From Epiperipatus broadwayi (Eukaryota > Onychophora > Udeonychophora > Euonychophora > Peripatidae), in NCBI GenBank assembly GCA_028023455.1, contig JAQFVV010012477.1, forward strand, positions 1,051,501 through 1,115,500: a stretch of DNA of 64,000 nt. The letters run 5' to 3'. Within the stretch, counting starts at the first letter, position 1. Each line of letters begins with the position of its first letter. Of the stretch, positions 36,561 to 48,619 are shown piece after piece. The notes beneath the pieces are model-generated. The model did not search any database. It was given only the letters and a program-made list of their open reading frames with translations, and had not been told where the DNA came from. The position numbers were made by a program, and so were the translations under genes.

Positions 36561-37082
36561 ACGTAACTTCCCCCATCAACAGTGTTAGAAAATAACATGT
36601 AGGGCTCTTTTAGTTAGGAAATGTGGTGATATTTATACTCATTTGTGACTGCCTTTGGGTAATCCCCGGATGTATGTTAACGGTTACAATGATACAGCAA
36701 ATTTTGAAGGATGAGCGAGATCAAGTTTGAGAGAGCTGGTCTTAATCTATTTTAGGCTGAAAATAGACCTGCAGAATAAATGTTAAGTAACGTGAAATTT
36801 AAATAAACCTGTATTAGAATAAAAACAGATTCTTTCTGAATTTAGAATATGGTAAGTCTTTTGTTTAATACATTTGCAGTACACTCTCGAACTTTCTCCT
36901 TATTAAAATAGATATGAATAAAAGTAAACATAATACAACACTCTTAATTATTAAGTTTTATCTATTACACACACATATGCATGACTGTCTACGGTAATAG
37001 AAATATATAATTTATATGTATATTAATTTTAGACAAATGTAAAGTTCACAAAGCCATAAACAATCACATGCATTGGTATACC
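36561..37082. other. No gene recognised
   Basis: It contains a small palindrome TGTTAGAAAATAACA at about 36585-36599 next to the purine tract mentioned for the preceding region. No coding or RNA feature. Confidence 0.3.
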
Positions 37083-37130
37083 TTCACTCCCTAGTGGTTT
37101 ATGATTAAATGATTGGGTTTGAACCCATGT
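37083..37130 (+). repeat. tRNA-like SINE head (A and B boxes)
   Basis: CCCTAGTGGTTTATG at about 37089-37103 resembles an internal RNA polymerase III A box of tRNA type. GGGTTTGAACCC at 37115-37126 matches a B box (GGTTCGAATCC) at 8 of 11 positions or better. The spacing is shorter than in a true tRNA and no cloverleaf can be drawn, so this is most likely the head of a tRNA-derived SINE. The SINE body and tail are not delimited. Confidence 0.45.
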
Positions 37131-39820
37131 TTGGAGGTTTCAAACATCACCAGAAAGTGAAGCCAAATGTGTGCAACAGATGTGAGTGCTTCAATATATA
37201 TATGACAAATGTTTGCTTTATTAACTACCAAACTAAACAAATGTCACAATAACTAATTTCCCCCATTTAATGAGAAATAAAAAACCTTAAAAAAAATCCT
37301 TCCCATATATATTGTAACAGTAAGAAAAGTAGAGCTGCTTTAACCTAACCTAGAGATGCAGATAGAGGGGGTTCAAACTTCACCTACTCCTCTAGATTGA
37401 TACTAAGTGACTTACCCTCCAAACCTCACTAGAATTTAGTCTTAATGTATGCCCGGTGGTCAGGGAGAGAAGAGACCACGCAAAGGAATTTTTACATATA
37501 TAATGATCAGATGTACATATGCATGTCACAAAAGAAAACAATACTAGGTGGTTTTATTTATAGTGAATAAAAGATAAAAGAAACTTTTATTATTCACATT
37601 AAAAGAATTCATACAACGCTTTATTAATAGGGTCGCAGGCTATTTTCACTGCAACCGGATAGACATATACGAAAGATCCATTGATCGTAATGATAAGAAC
37701 AGACAAAATTTTACATTATAATTTCATCATTAAAATATTCCAGTCAATGGAAGTGTTATGTAAAAGAAATCAAGAGAGAGAGACATGATTCATTAACTCT
37801 ATGGTTGAGAACATAGAAATAAATAGGTGGTCAAACTCAACTAAACACTTTGGACAGGTTTAAATCACAGCCCTACTTCTGATTTTAAAAAAATGATAAA
37901 GTGACCCAGCAGGAATTTCCAGCTATAATTGAAATTTTTCTATGAGATTTTGAGAAAGATTTCCCAATAAATATAAATATACAAGACCATGCACAAAGGC
38001 GAGAGCATATAGTGGGCTGTGAGGCTCAAGACATAACAGTTACCAATAGGTTAACACAAGACTGGATAGCTCTCCATCTCTAAACTAGATTAGAGAGAAA
38101 AATGGAACCCGTTCGCTAAACACATGACCCGGATTCAGGATTGGAGTTTTTGTTGCTTATGTCCAGTTATGTACATTGAAAGGATTGAGATTGACATAAG
38201 ATCCAGAACAATTTATTTGTTTTTCAGAAGGTCCAAATGTAGGTATGTTAACCTAAGCAAACTTGGCAAAAGAAGCACTGTAATATATGCTGAGCGGCCC
38301 AGTAGATCACCCGAGGCATGATGCCATATAAATACGGTCAACAACCTTAATATTTAAAAAAGAAACCCTCTGCAATATATATATATATATTAAGAAAGCT
38401 CAACTATCACTGAAAATCTGCAGAAAAATAGTAACTTCCATTTTATAAAATTCAGATCACTAAAACAAGAAGGCGGATATTTTATTGATTTAGTTGAAGT
38501 TTAACCAACACACCCCAGAGTCAATGCTATTTAATAATTTTTAATACATATTGTCAAAATGTACTCTCTCTTAGTACTAAAATATAAATGCGAACGTTTT
38601 ATTTCACGCTCTTTAAAATATAACTTTAAATTTGTAACCCTTCATTGACTAAAATATACAGGCATTTGATAAGAATTTTTCTTTTATATATATATATAAA
38701 CTAAGTTAAAGTTTGGAAAGTTTTATAATAGAATATCTAGCAATTTAAATCTTGATTTTAAAATAGAGTTTTGCACTTTCTACGATTTTTTTCCTTTTCT
38801 TTCCAAAACATCTATATAAAATAAATAACTTAATTACTGGAGTATAATGGTGGAAAGTTAAACGAAGTAATTTTCAATTAAATTTATAAAAGCTATCGCT
38901 GCCATTATATATATAATAAACCCCACCCATTACGATATATATAAAAAAAAGAAAGCAATTAATGAAATACCATTTTACAAGATATGAATACGTAGATTAA
39001 AAAAAAACATATATATTAAAAAAATAAATATAGATTGAATTTGCAAATTACAAAGATATTTTAATAATTTATGGGAACGTTACTGGTAACTAGATGGGTG
39101 GGTCAAAATAAGTCCATTAGATGTTTCCCGCAGGTCTTCCTAGTTCTTCAAATTTGTTTTTCCATGTTTTTGAGGGAAAAATTTTTATGGATACAGGGCA
39201 GACACTTTAGTTCTCTGGCTGGCTTACATGATTAGAACTCCAGCCTCAGGAATGGCACAGGAGAGCGAAGGCAAAGAGGCTACCCCTGCATTTTTGCAGA
39301 GCGACACATTTCTGGATTTTTTTTATTTATATGCTGAAAGAATAGAGTGCAGCTTGAAGTAAGTACAGCAAGCAAGAGTTCACTATATTGTCCAATCTTT
39401 CAGCAAAATTTCTTCCAACAAAATTCTTAAGATTTTCTCTCTGACCTTCAGCACTGGTTACCTGCAAGCATAAGACCAAGAACAAAAGAAAAGTTCTTTA
39501 TTTATATCCTTTTTCCATTATGTTTTTAATCTGCTAATTAGTAGCGAATCATGCCCATTGTTTCAAATTTTTCCTGTTATCTATTTTTTTATCTAATTCA
39601 GAAAAATGTTTTATTAATTAAATTCCTTTTCTTAATGGATTCTATTTAATTAAGAAAATTTTTATCTTATCGAATTCTACCAAAAATATTTTAAAAATAG
39701 TTGTAAATATAATTTTAACTTTCTATATTTTATTTTATTAAATCTTTTCTCTTTAACACAATTCCTTTTTTAATTTAGGCAACTATTTGAGAAAATGATA
39801 CATTTAGTTTGAAAAAGAAA
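37131..39820. other. Unassigned DNA, no gene
   Basis: Mixed composition, with complex stretches at 37.3-38.3 kb and 39.08-39.5 kb and AT-rich sequence between. A 65-codon frame at 38124-38321 has no motif. Another RNA polymerase III-like phrase, GGGGGTTCAAACTTC, is near 37367 but has no A box. TA microsatellites lie near 38378 and 38686. Confidence 0.35.
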
Positions 39821-39824
39821 CATA

Positions 39825-39871
39825 CATTCACTGCGGTTGGACTTAGGGTCTTAGTTAGTCCACAGTGAATG
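39825..39871. other. Short stem-loop
   Basis: CATTCACTG at 39825-39833 pairs with CAGTGAATG at 39863-39871. An inner GGACT/AGTCC pairing around the loop is slightly offset. It is followed by AT palindromes (GCATATATACATATTTGTAT). No function can be assigned; it may be the tip of a small foldback element. Confidence 0.6.
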
Positions 39872-39899
39872 TTGAAGCCAGCATATATACATATTTGTA

Positions 39900-40600
39900 T
39901 ATATATGCACAACTTCAATATATATATATCAGCAATGAGTTATTTATCAATGTATTGTATGTAAACATAGTGATGACCTAATGTTAAGCTAATCTCCAGG
40001 CAACCAGATATGGAAAATAAAAGTAGAATTCTATGATGTAATTTTATTTTTTAACTACAATCAATATAATACATGCAACAATAGATAGCCATGGCAAAGG
40101 AAATGGAAATGCTAGTATACTAAACACCAGAAACAATGTGGGATATAAAAGGAAATCCAGTTCATTTCCATCATCTTTTGTTATTTTTCAAATAATACAA
40201 TAACTGAAAAAAGTCAAGTTTTAAAGATTAAATGTTCAAATCCAAGAGAATATGGATGACTTGTTTAAACATTCCAGATTATCCATATAATTTTCATAGC
40301 ACAAAATTATAAGAAACTTATAACTGACATTTAAACCGAGAAATTGTGTGGTTTGACAAAAAAAACTGAATTGATTTTAAAAATAAAAACTGCCTTATTA
40401 TTCAAACATGTAAAAATAAGAAATAAATATTGCCAGCATATAAATGAAGCAATATTTTTTATCTAAGCCATTAAATGCCAAATAGTAAATTAAGAAAAAA
40501 TAAATCTGTTATGAACTACTGTGAAATGTATTCTGGATAAATTAGCATTACCATAGGACTGGAGTGCTACAGTTCCACCATAGAAGCACAATGATTTAAT
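39900..40600. other. AT-rich DNA, no gene
   Basis: No coding frame, repeat boundary or RNA feature recognised. Confidence 0.4.
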
Positions 40601-40606
40601 CTATAT

Positions 40607-40949
40607 GTATTTTTATATTGGACTATTTCCATCATCTAATATGTGTGTTGAATGTCTTTAGAAAAGTTTAATTTTTAGTTAAATATTCCAAATGCATTCA
40701 ACTGTTAGTAATATCACAGCAAACAGGTTAGTATATGCACCAACTGTTAGTAATATCACAGCAAACAAATGTTAATAATATCACAGCAAACAAGTTAGTA
40801 TATTACTAACAGTTGGTGCATATACTAACCTGTTTGCTGTGATATTACTAACAGTTGAATGCATTTGGAATATTTAACTAAAAATTAAACTTTTCTAAAG
40901 ACATTCAACACATATATTAGATGATGGAAATAGTCCAATATAAAAATAC
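40607..40949. mobile_element. 343-bp foldback element (long near-perfect inverted repeat)
   Basis: Arms 40607-40757 and 40799-40949 are reverse complements with almost no mismatch (centre at 40778). The outer ends read GTATTTTTATATTGGACT and its complement. The ~41-bp spacer is built from two further copies of the arm phrase TAATATCACAGCAAACAA, so the loop itself arose by local tandem copying. The structure fits a MITE or foldback element or a locally made palindrome. There is no coding capacity. Flanking target duplication is not evident. Confidence 0.9.
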
Positions 40950-41725
40950 AGCTAGAACACCATCATCACAAACCTTCAGAAAAACATTTAATCTATATGC
41001 CTATATAATGTTTAAAAAACATCAAGTGTCCTACAATAAGTGTATAAATGGACCTAGAAGAAAAGCCACAGCAGAAAATGGAAACAACATCATTTCAAGT
41101 GCATTGTGAGAAATTCTAGCAAGTGATAAATGACTTACCAAGGAAGGATGATTCAAAGATAGATAGTCTGTATTTATGAGACATTATTGCCAAACTCATG
41201 GTCATTAACCAAGATGAACTAATGAATGTTTTGATTATTTATATATTTGTTTGTAAAAATTCTAGCTTTATTTTACCTCCCTACTTAGTTACTTAAACAT
41301 GCTTATAAATTGATTGAAAGCAACAACATGAAGGGGAGGGGGAATTATTAAGTTAGAGAAAATATTTTTTATGTTAAATAAACTTTAAGTCAGCTTCCTC
41401 TCTGTAGCAACTTGACATTTGATAATCACCACTATGATATGGAATGAGGTAAGATTTTTGATACTTTTCCATATTAAGCATATAGCCTATTATAAGATAG
41501 ATGTTTGTGTTTTATTTGTTCATTATTCACTAAGAATCATTATATTTATTTTTTCTGTATGAATGATTAATCTTTTTGTTCAAGATACTCTTTCCTATCA
41601 ACTTTATGGAAATTTATATAGATAGGGGTCCTTAAGGAAGATGGAACATCAATAACTGGAATTGGGCAATGAGATTATTATGGATATACTTGTATAATAT
41701 TTTAAATAAGTTAGCTAGTTTCATC
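40950..41725. other. AT-rich DNA, no gene
   Basis: A 62-codon frame at 40921-41109 overlaps the end of the foldback and has no motif. Nothing else is recognised. Confidence 0.4.
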
Positions 41726-42363
41726 ATCAATTTAATAAAAGATCTTTTTTAAAATTTGCTTTGTAAATAATTTGTGTCATGTTATTTACTTCTACCATGG
41801 GTAAGGGGGTAAGGGTTGGAATAGTAAAAACATTTAATTGCTGATATGGTAGAAATACATTCTTGACACACACAATTATTATAGTTTAATATGTTTAAAA
41901 GTTTTTGAATTTTTGTTTTGTTACTTAATAAACATTGTTAAATTGATTTAAATACATTGATCTCTAGTTTATCAAAATAATTTATACATTCATTCATCAA
42001 TTTATTATAATAATATGCATACACATAGTAACATGTTTGGATGGATCTTTACATCAATTGAAATCTATATAGAGGTGCTGTAGTTGCTATATAGTGTAAA
42101 TTCACCCCTGAAGAGAGTTCAAGGTAGAATTCTTTTTGAGTTTGAATACTGGGGCATAATGGAAGTGTGAGGTAGGAATGAACTAGCTCAAATTGTTTCT
42201 AAATTTAATGTGTGAACTTAGAGCTAGTCCATTGGAAGTAGATACAATCATAGGTTAGGTACTTCATCGCTACATTCACAGCATTCTACCTGAAGATCAT
42301 AGGTCTGACTGTAGTGAGATGCCCCCTTCCTCTAATGGAAAACCTGGATTGTTACAATATGAT
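41726..42363 (+). repeat. Interspersed repeat, copy B (~640 bp)
   Basis: Same orientation as, and alignable throughout with, 30013-30613; anchor phrases match at a near-constant offset of about 11.71 kb. Copy B has an extra segment near 42175-42215 (GAGGTAGGAATGAACTAGCTC). The two copies lie on either side of a broken Gypsy integrase, so they could be LTR relics of one element enlarged by later insertions, or simply two members of a dispersed family. Confidence 0.8.
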
Positions 42364-42880
42364 ATGCTTTTTTATTCTTTTCTTTACCTTAATATAGAGA
42401 CAAAGTGGGTACTATAAGTGTTAGTTCATAATATAATGAAGAAATATTTTTGCCTTTAGTATAATTTAAAATAGAATATATTTAATGATGAGTATTTGAT
42501 TGCATACTAATCCAAAAATCAACACAATGGAAAGGTAAGATTTTACTTCATCCATATTTAATCCAAACATTTATATACCTTCAACACTTACAATTTTCTT
42601 TGTTTATATTAATAGCTGTTTTAAATGTTTCTGGTATATTTGACTAACTATTTCTGTCATAAATGGTCTTATTTGTCTGTATCATGACTGTCATACATAA
42701 CATGGAAATCCTAGATCACCATAATGGCAGATAGAAATATAATATACAAAGTTCATTCACATAAAATGATTTATGAGTTTCTATTGAAAATATAAAAAAT
42801 AAAGATGATTATGGTAATCCTCAATATAATATAAATTTCATTTATGGTAGTGGGAACATTGAGTGATTATTCTTTGTAGG
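42364..42880. other. AT-rich DNA, no gene
   Basis: No open frame of note, no terminal repeat and no recognised motif. Confidence 0.4.
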
Positions 42881-42945
42881 GATCAGGGTTAGGAACCTGA
42901 ATTAGATAATCATGCAAAGTCTTCATGAGTTCAAAACTCAGGATA
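42880..42945 (+). repeat. Possible tRNA-like SINE trace
   Basis: GATCAGGGTTAGG near 42882 and GAGTTCAAAACTC at 42927-42939 sit at roughly the spacing of A and B boxes in a tRNA gene, with GCAAAGTCTTCAT between resembling an anticodon-arm side. Matches are weak, and the phrase GAGTTCAAA also occurs in repeat copy A (30419). This may be an eroded SINE head. Confidence 0.3.
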
Positions 42946-43700
42946 ATGGAAATGAAATACAGCATGGATGAGATGAGTGAGGTATGTATTTAATTTTTGA
43001 TTGATTCTTACCTTCTTCTCTCCTAGGAATAAAATCATTGCATATGTGGTAATGATTTCACTAACATTTTTATACCAGAAAAAAACACCCATTTCATACA
43101 CATTATATATTATTATTTTTTATTGTACATATAAAATATGTACAATTACTTATTAATTTGATTTAATATGGTGGCTAATTTTTACTAATACTTGCTAAAT
43201 ATTCATTTTTGATGTTTTATTTTTCTAGCAAACTGACTTGTCAATTTTTATTTGATAATTTTTTTATTTTTAATATGTTGATATTTACATTTGAGAGTTA
43301 TTTTGTTACTTTGTCATGTGATTATATTTTATTTCTATGATAGTTGTGGAGTTTTTTATGACACTAGTGTATTGGAAAAAATAACTGGATTCAATTTGTA
43401 TCAATAATACTGGGTATTAACTAACATACTTTTAGTATGTGTGGTTTAGGGGTTCCCCTTAGTAATTGAAATGGCAGAAAATGTATTTTAAACTGGTATC
43501 TAATAATTGACAATATAGCAACTTATACCCATATAAAAATCTGTGAAAGGCAACTACTCTTAATTCATATATATAGAAAATAATCCCAGTGCATAACGCT
43601 ATACTGAAATAAATATATACAAATGTTAAGCATAAATCACCCCACATGGTTAAGAAATCCAGTACTACCCTCTGTGAATTAATATATAAAATGCATTAGA
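42946..43700. other. AT-rich DNA, no gene
   Basis: A 62-codon minus-strand frame at 43459-43647 has no motif. No repeat structure recognised. Confidence 0.4.
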
Positions 43701-43781
43701 GTTCGTATTTCAAAATAGCCAGATCAAAATGATACCACTTTGACCTGTCTGCTATCAGATGTTATATATTGAAATACGAAC
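43701..43781. repeat. Small foldback, 81 bp
   Basis: GTTCGTATTTCA at 43701-43712 is the reverse complement of TGAAATACGAAC at 43770-43781. The interior is about 57 bp. The next foldback follows about 45 bp downstream. Probably a tiny MITE. Confidence 0.7.
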
Positions 43782-43825
43782 AAACTCAAACAAAGAAATT
43801 GAAAATTAGCAAGCAACGATCTTAA

Positions 43826-43930
43826 ATTTTGCTACAAACAAAAGTGTTTTGTTTTTAAAACTTGTTTAACTATTATTATATTATTTGTCTTTATATAATA
43901 ATAGTAAAACATGTTTGTTTGTAGCAAAAT
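43826..43930. repeat. Small foldback, 105 bp, with asymmetric arm
   Basis: ATTTTGCTACAAACAAA at 43826 pairs with TTTGTTTGTAGCAAAAT ending at 43930. The inner ACTATTATTATA/TATAATAATAGT blocks also pair. The left arm carries about 18 extra bases (GTGTTTTGTTTTTAAAAC region, itself self-complementary). Confidence 0.8.
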
Positions 43931-45670
43931 AATATTGACAGTTTAGCATCTTGAATAAGTAAATAAAAATAGGAAATCATATAATCTTCTATATATATAT
44001 ATTATTGCTTTGCCTAATATTGAATAGCTTGCCATTCATTGGATATGAATTTTAGGATTATCTTACCTATAATTAGTTTTAAATAAATAAGTTTCATAAA
44101 ACTATGCCTGATAAAAATAAAATATAAAAACGTGTAATAGGCTAAAACAAAATCAATTTAAAGAATAGATTTATATAACAATTCACTACAAGATGATAAT
44201 ATATTATAATTTTACTTAGCTCCAAAGAGATATTTCTTTAATAATATTTAAATATGTTAACTAACTCTTGTTTTTTGTATTTTCTGTCTGTAAGTAGATC
44301 AAGAATATATATTTTTGTTGTTGTTGTTGTTGTTGTTGATTTATGAAATATGTAAATAGTGTAAATAAAGTTTAGTTTTTGAAAATATATTCTGTTGTCT
44401 GTAGCCTTATTGCTAAACACTGTCCATATTGTTATTGCTATTGCTATCCATACATTATTGTTATTGTTACCAACATCATCATCACATAATATGATTGATT
44501 TTATTATATGTTACCATATTACAAATATGTTTTGTCAAGCTCTTATATTTAGATTATACAAAATGTTGCTATTTATTGATCAAAACATTGTTAACATTAT
44601 GTACATATGCTATTTTCAAATAATGTCTTAAAGGGTAAACATTGGGTTTTGGGAATAGTCTTTCTATAAAGTATCAGATTCTACTATTCATTGAACTTAG
44701 TCATATTGTTCATTGTGGTCAAATCAAAATTAGTTTATAAATGGTTGTTATGTTTACCTTATTATTATTAGGGATTTATTGATTCTTCATAAAATTTAAA
44801 GTTTATCTTTGTTATTGCCAGTAGAGTAGTTAAATATTCTTTACTAATTTCATTTATGTATTATGAATCATCTTTGTTTTCTATATTTGAATAGTAGTAA
44901 AATCCCTCTTACTGATCCAAATATACCTTGAAAAATAGTGACATTTCAAATTATATAAACCCTGAAAAATTAAGTTATTGATTAATAAATTTAACTTTGA
45001 TTTTATTATTGGCTTCCATTTCTTAAGTTATTTGGTATACATTATCGTTGTCTCTTATTTTTGTTTTTATTGTTTATGTGATTCATTAAAATCTCAAAGA
45101 TTTAAGTTTCCTTTTTAAAAAAAAAACTTAGAACCCATTTTTGTTAGTAGTTAAACTTTCTTCTTTAATTAGTCAAGCTTAGAACCTTGCCTTTATTTCA
45201 GTAATATCTGCTTTTGTTTAGAATAATATCAGTTTAATAGTTAAGGATTCCATTTATCATAACCAACATTATTATCAATAGCTGCTCATCCATATTTTAT
45301 TTTATTTTCATTATCATCTCATCTTATTTCAACATCATAATGTATTTATCCTTCATGGATCCCTATTTTATCACAGACTTATCGATTCATTACCCTAACA
45401 CATTTCCTTTCTTTTTGCCTCATTCTTAGGTTTATTCATTATTCATTTCCATTAGTTAATTGTTATTTGCTCTTCATCTTCCATTCAATTTTCTATGTCT
45501 TTATTCTTTTATTATTCATTTCATCATTCTAATTTCATATTCACCTCACAAAAATATAGATGGCTTCCTGATTATTAACCATCTTTTAAAGTTGTAAATC
45601 AAATGTTTGTCTTTTAATAACTTACTTTAGATATTGGAAGTTAGTTTAATAAATGTGCTTTGTTTAATAT
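43931..45670. other. AT-rich DNA, no gene
   Basis: Holds a short (GTT)n run at about 44318-44338 that lies within spurious frames on both strands. From about 45.2 kb the + strand is pyrimidine-rich. No gene or RNA feature recognised. Confidence 0.4.
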
Positions 45671-45674
45671 TAGA

Positions 45675-45798
45675 CATAATAGATTTGAAGTTAGTTCCAT
45701 GTAATAGTGCACTGTGGCCTCTCCTATATTTTTTCACATAATAGATTTGAAGTTAGTGCCATGTAATAGTGCACTGTGGCCTCTCCTATATTTTCTCA
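45675..45798 (+). repeat. 62-bp tandem duplication
   Basis: AGATTTGAAGTTAGT-x-CCAT and the following GTAATAGTGCACTGTGGCCT occur at 45681 and 45743 with one substitution and a one-base length difference in a T run. Recent local duplication. Confidence 0.92.
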
Positions 45799-48114
45799 TG
45801 CTTATGCTAGTCAAGGCATCTCGTTTATACACATACTTTATTTTCACTTTAATGTAGTTTTATTATGGGAGGTGGTTACTATATATATATAAGCCTAAAG
45901 CTAAACTAGTCAATAAAATAATCAAACGTCTTTTAAATTCATAATTAAACCAAACTAGCCAAAGGAAATAAACTCTAAACCACAGCTAAAGGTTTCACTG
46001 TTACAAATAGACTTCCCATGTGTAAAGGACTACAAGATAAATATATATCAAAAAATTAAATATAAAAAACATTTACACAATATCAGGAACACTACCTTAA
46101 ACTCAAAGAAACTCATCAAAATATAAACATTAAAAGGCTAAAGCTAAACTAGTCAATAAAATAATCAAAATTCTCCCATATCGCTAGCTGAAATCTATAT
46201 AAAATATTCAGCCAGACTCCCTCCCCTCTTAAATAAAAAAAAAAGCTAAAAAAAATAAACTTTTTTTATTGAAAGAGGGAAAAACCATAGTAATTTAAAA
46301 GTATCACATTCATCTGCTATGAATACTTCCCGAAATTTGGTTATGGAATATATATATATATCTGAATCACAGGTAATCCAAGTAACTATTCTTTATACAT
46401 AGAGAGAATAGACTAGCGATGTAATGATATCATATTTTCAATTAACAAAGAAGACCTACAACTCAAGATACTAATAGAAATAAGGTTAAACTTGATTTTT
46501 ATCCCCGGTTTATTTTTTTAAATAGATAACTTGTACTAGATTCAACTAATGACCTAAAATTGGTCGATAAATAATAAATATTTGGTGGTTCTTATTTAAA
46601 GAATACAATTAGATTTTTTAAAAATGCTCAATTTCTGAAAATCCAGTTATTTATTTAGATTGCGTAATAATAAGGTATTTATTGTTTTTATATGAACATT
46701 TAAAGGCTGTTTTACTTTTTATAACTTATATATAATTTTTAATCAATAACTTATATATATAATTTTAATATTGTCTGAAATTAAATATTATTTTATTTAG
46801 ATAATTAGATATTTTTATTACTATCAAATTGTCTTTTTAAAATTGTGTTTTCTTAGTATAATACTGTATATTTCAAATTTTAAATTTTTAATATTAAAAA
46901 AAGAATAAGAAAGTAAGATCGTTTAATACGATTTCCATTACTCTTAACAAGACTGCTAAAAGAATTTGGGCGTAGTAAGCTACAATTTTACAAAAGAGTT
47001 AATACAAGTTGAATGTCTTGTCTAAAGAAGTTTTTTGCATGTTACCATAAGTCAGAAATATCTTTTATTTAAAATCTGAAGTGTTGACATAACCGAAATG
47101 TAATGCAGTAAAATAGCTGCGAGTTGGGAAACATAGTTGTCGCTGGGTACTTTTAGAAAAGTTTATTTCAAGTATCTTGTTACACAATCAATCAAGGAAA
47201 AAGCAAAAATCTTCAAACACAAATGTTAAAAAAAATCATTTAGTTACTTTAAAATGAAAAAAAAAAAAAACAACAGTTAATACATACAAGATTACTTTTT
47301 TTTTAAATGTCGATAACAACAGCAATTTTTATATTTAAATTACCTTTTAACAGATTTCAAAAATCATAGTAACCAATTAGATTAACTATATATTTTTAAA
47401 ATAGAAAACGCTGAAGTATTTTTATTTTTAGCAATTGAAAACAATTAAAATGAAGTTAATTAGTAGATTTATTAGAATGAATTGTTATAATTTTGATAGT
47501 AACAAAACATTATTTTTATTCAAATAGATTCAATATAAAAAGAGATGAACAAATGAAAAACATTTTCTAAAATATTTGCATATAGACAAAAACGCTGACT
47601 AAGAATAAACTCAACGTTTTGTTGAATATTTTCTTTAATGTGTATAAGAATTTGAGTTTTTCTAAGGGATTTTATATCCTGTTGTCTCTATAAAATATGT
47701 TATGGGTTTTGTAAATCATTTTATGTGAATATAAGAAATTATTACATTGATGTTAGAAAAGAAAACCAAGTTAACACATTAGAACTATCTCCACAGTAAC
47801 TCTCTCTGATTTTATATAGTTTGAATACTGGCCATAATCTAATACTTTGAAAACAACAAAATTTTACACAGAAATGATTCATATCCCAGAGATTAAGAAA
47901 ACAGATTATGAGATTATAGCAAAGGAATAAACATGACTGTTGTTATAAAAAAAAAAAAAATCAGTGAAACTTTAATTCATGTGAATAAATTTTGGAAAAA
48001 ATTAACCTAAGCAAAAAATAAATACAATATACCTTATTTTTTTAAATTCAAAGCTAAATAAGTTCTCAAATCTATAACAGGCAAACAATAGTTTTTTTTA
48101 TATATTCTGGTCAT
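45799..48114. other. AT-rich DNA with short direct repeats, no gene
   Basis: The phrase CTAAAGCTAAACTAGTCAAT followed by AAAATAATCAAA occurs at 45895 and 46137, a direct repeat of about 30 bp spaced 242 bp. TA microsatellites lie near 45880, 46350 and 46740. No coding frame recognised. Confidence 0.45.
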
Positions 48115-48289
48115 TTTAGCTATGTTAACTATTACAAAATCATCTACATGTCCCAGGTGATAAAAAAAGAGGTCCAACTAGAATTTTATTTCTATTTTAA
48201 TAATAGTCACAACAACAACATCTACATCAATAATAATAATAATAATGATGATGATGATGATAATAATAATAATAATGATGATGATGATG

Positions 48290-48320
<31 letters not shown>

Positions 48321-48420
48321 TAATTGATTTTTAAGCTATGTTAACTATTTCAAAATCATCTACATGTCCCAGGTGATAGCAAAAGAGGTCCAACTAGAAT
48401 TTTATTGTTATAGTAATACT
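48114..48420 (+). repeat. 216-bp direct duplication enclosing TAA/TGA microsatellites
   Basis: AGCTATGTTAACTATT-x-CAAA and about 60 further bases (including CATGTCCCAGGTGATA and GAGGTCCAACTAGAATTTTA) occur at 48118 and 48334. The space between is filled by (TAA)n and (TGA)n runs. More TAA/CAA runs follow to about 48520. Confidence 0.9.
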
Positions 48421-48619
48421 AATAATAACAACATCTACAACAACAATAATAATAAAATTAAAAAAATAATAATAGTAGATAATAATAATAATAATAACAA
48501 TAACAATTATAATAATTTATTTTTTTATTTATAAAAACTTCTACAATGTGAAAATCTAAGCAAACATGGCATCTAGACAGTCACATTATCTATGAATTGG
48601 TGCTAACAGCAATAATACC

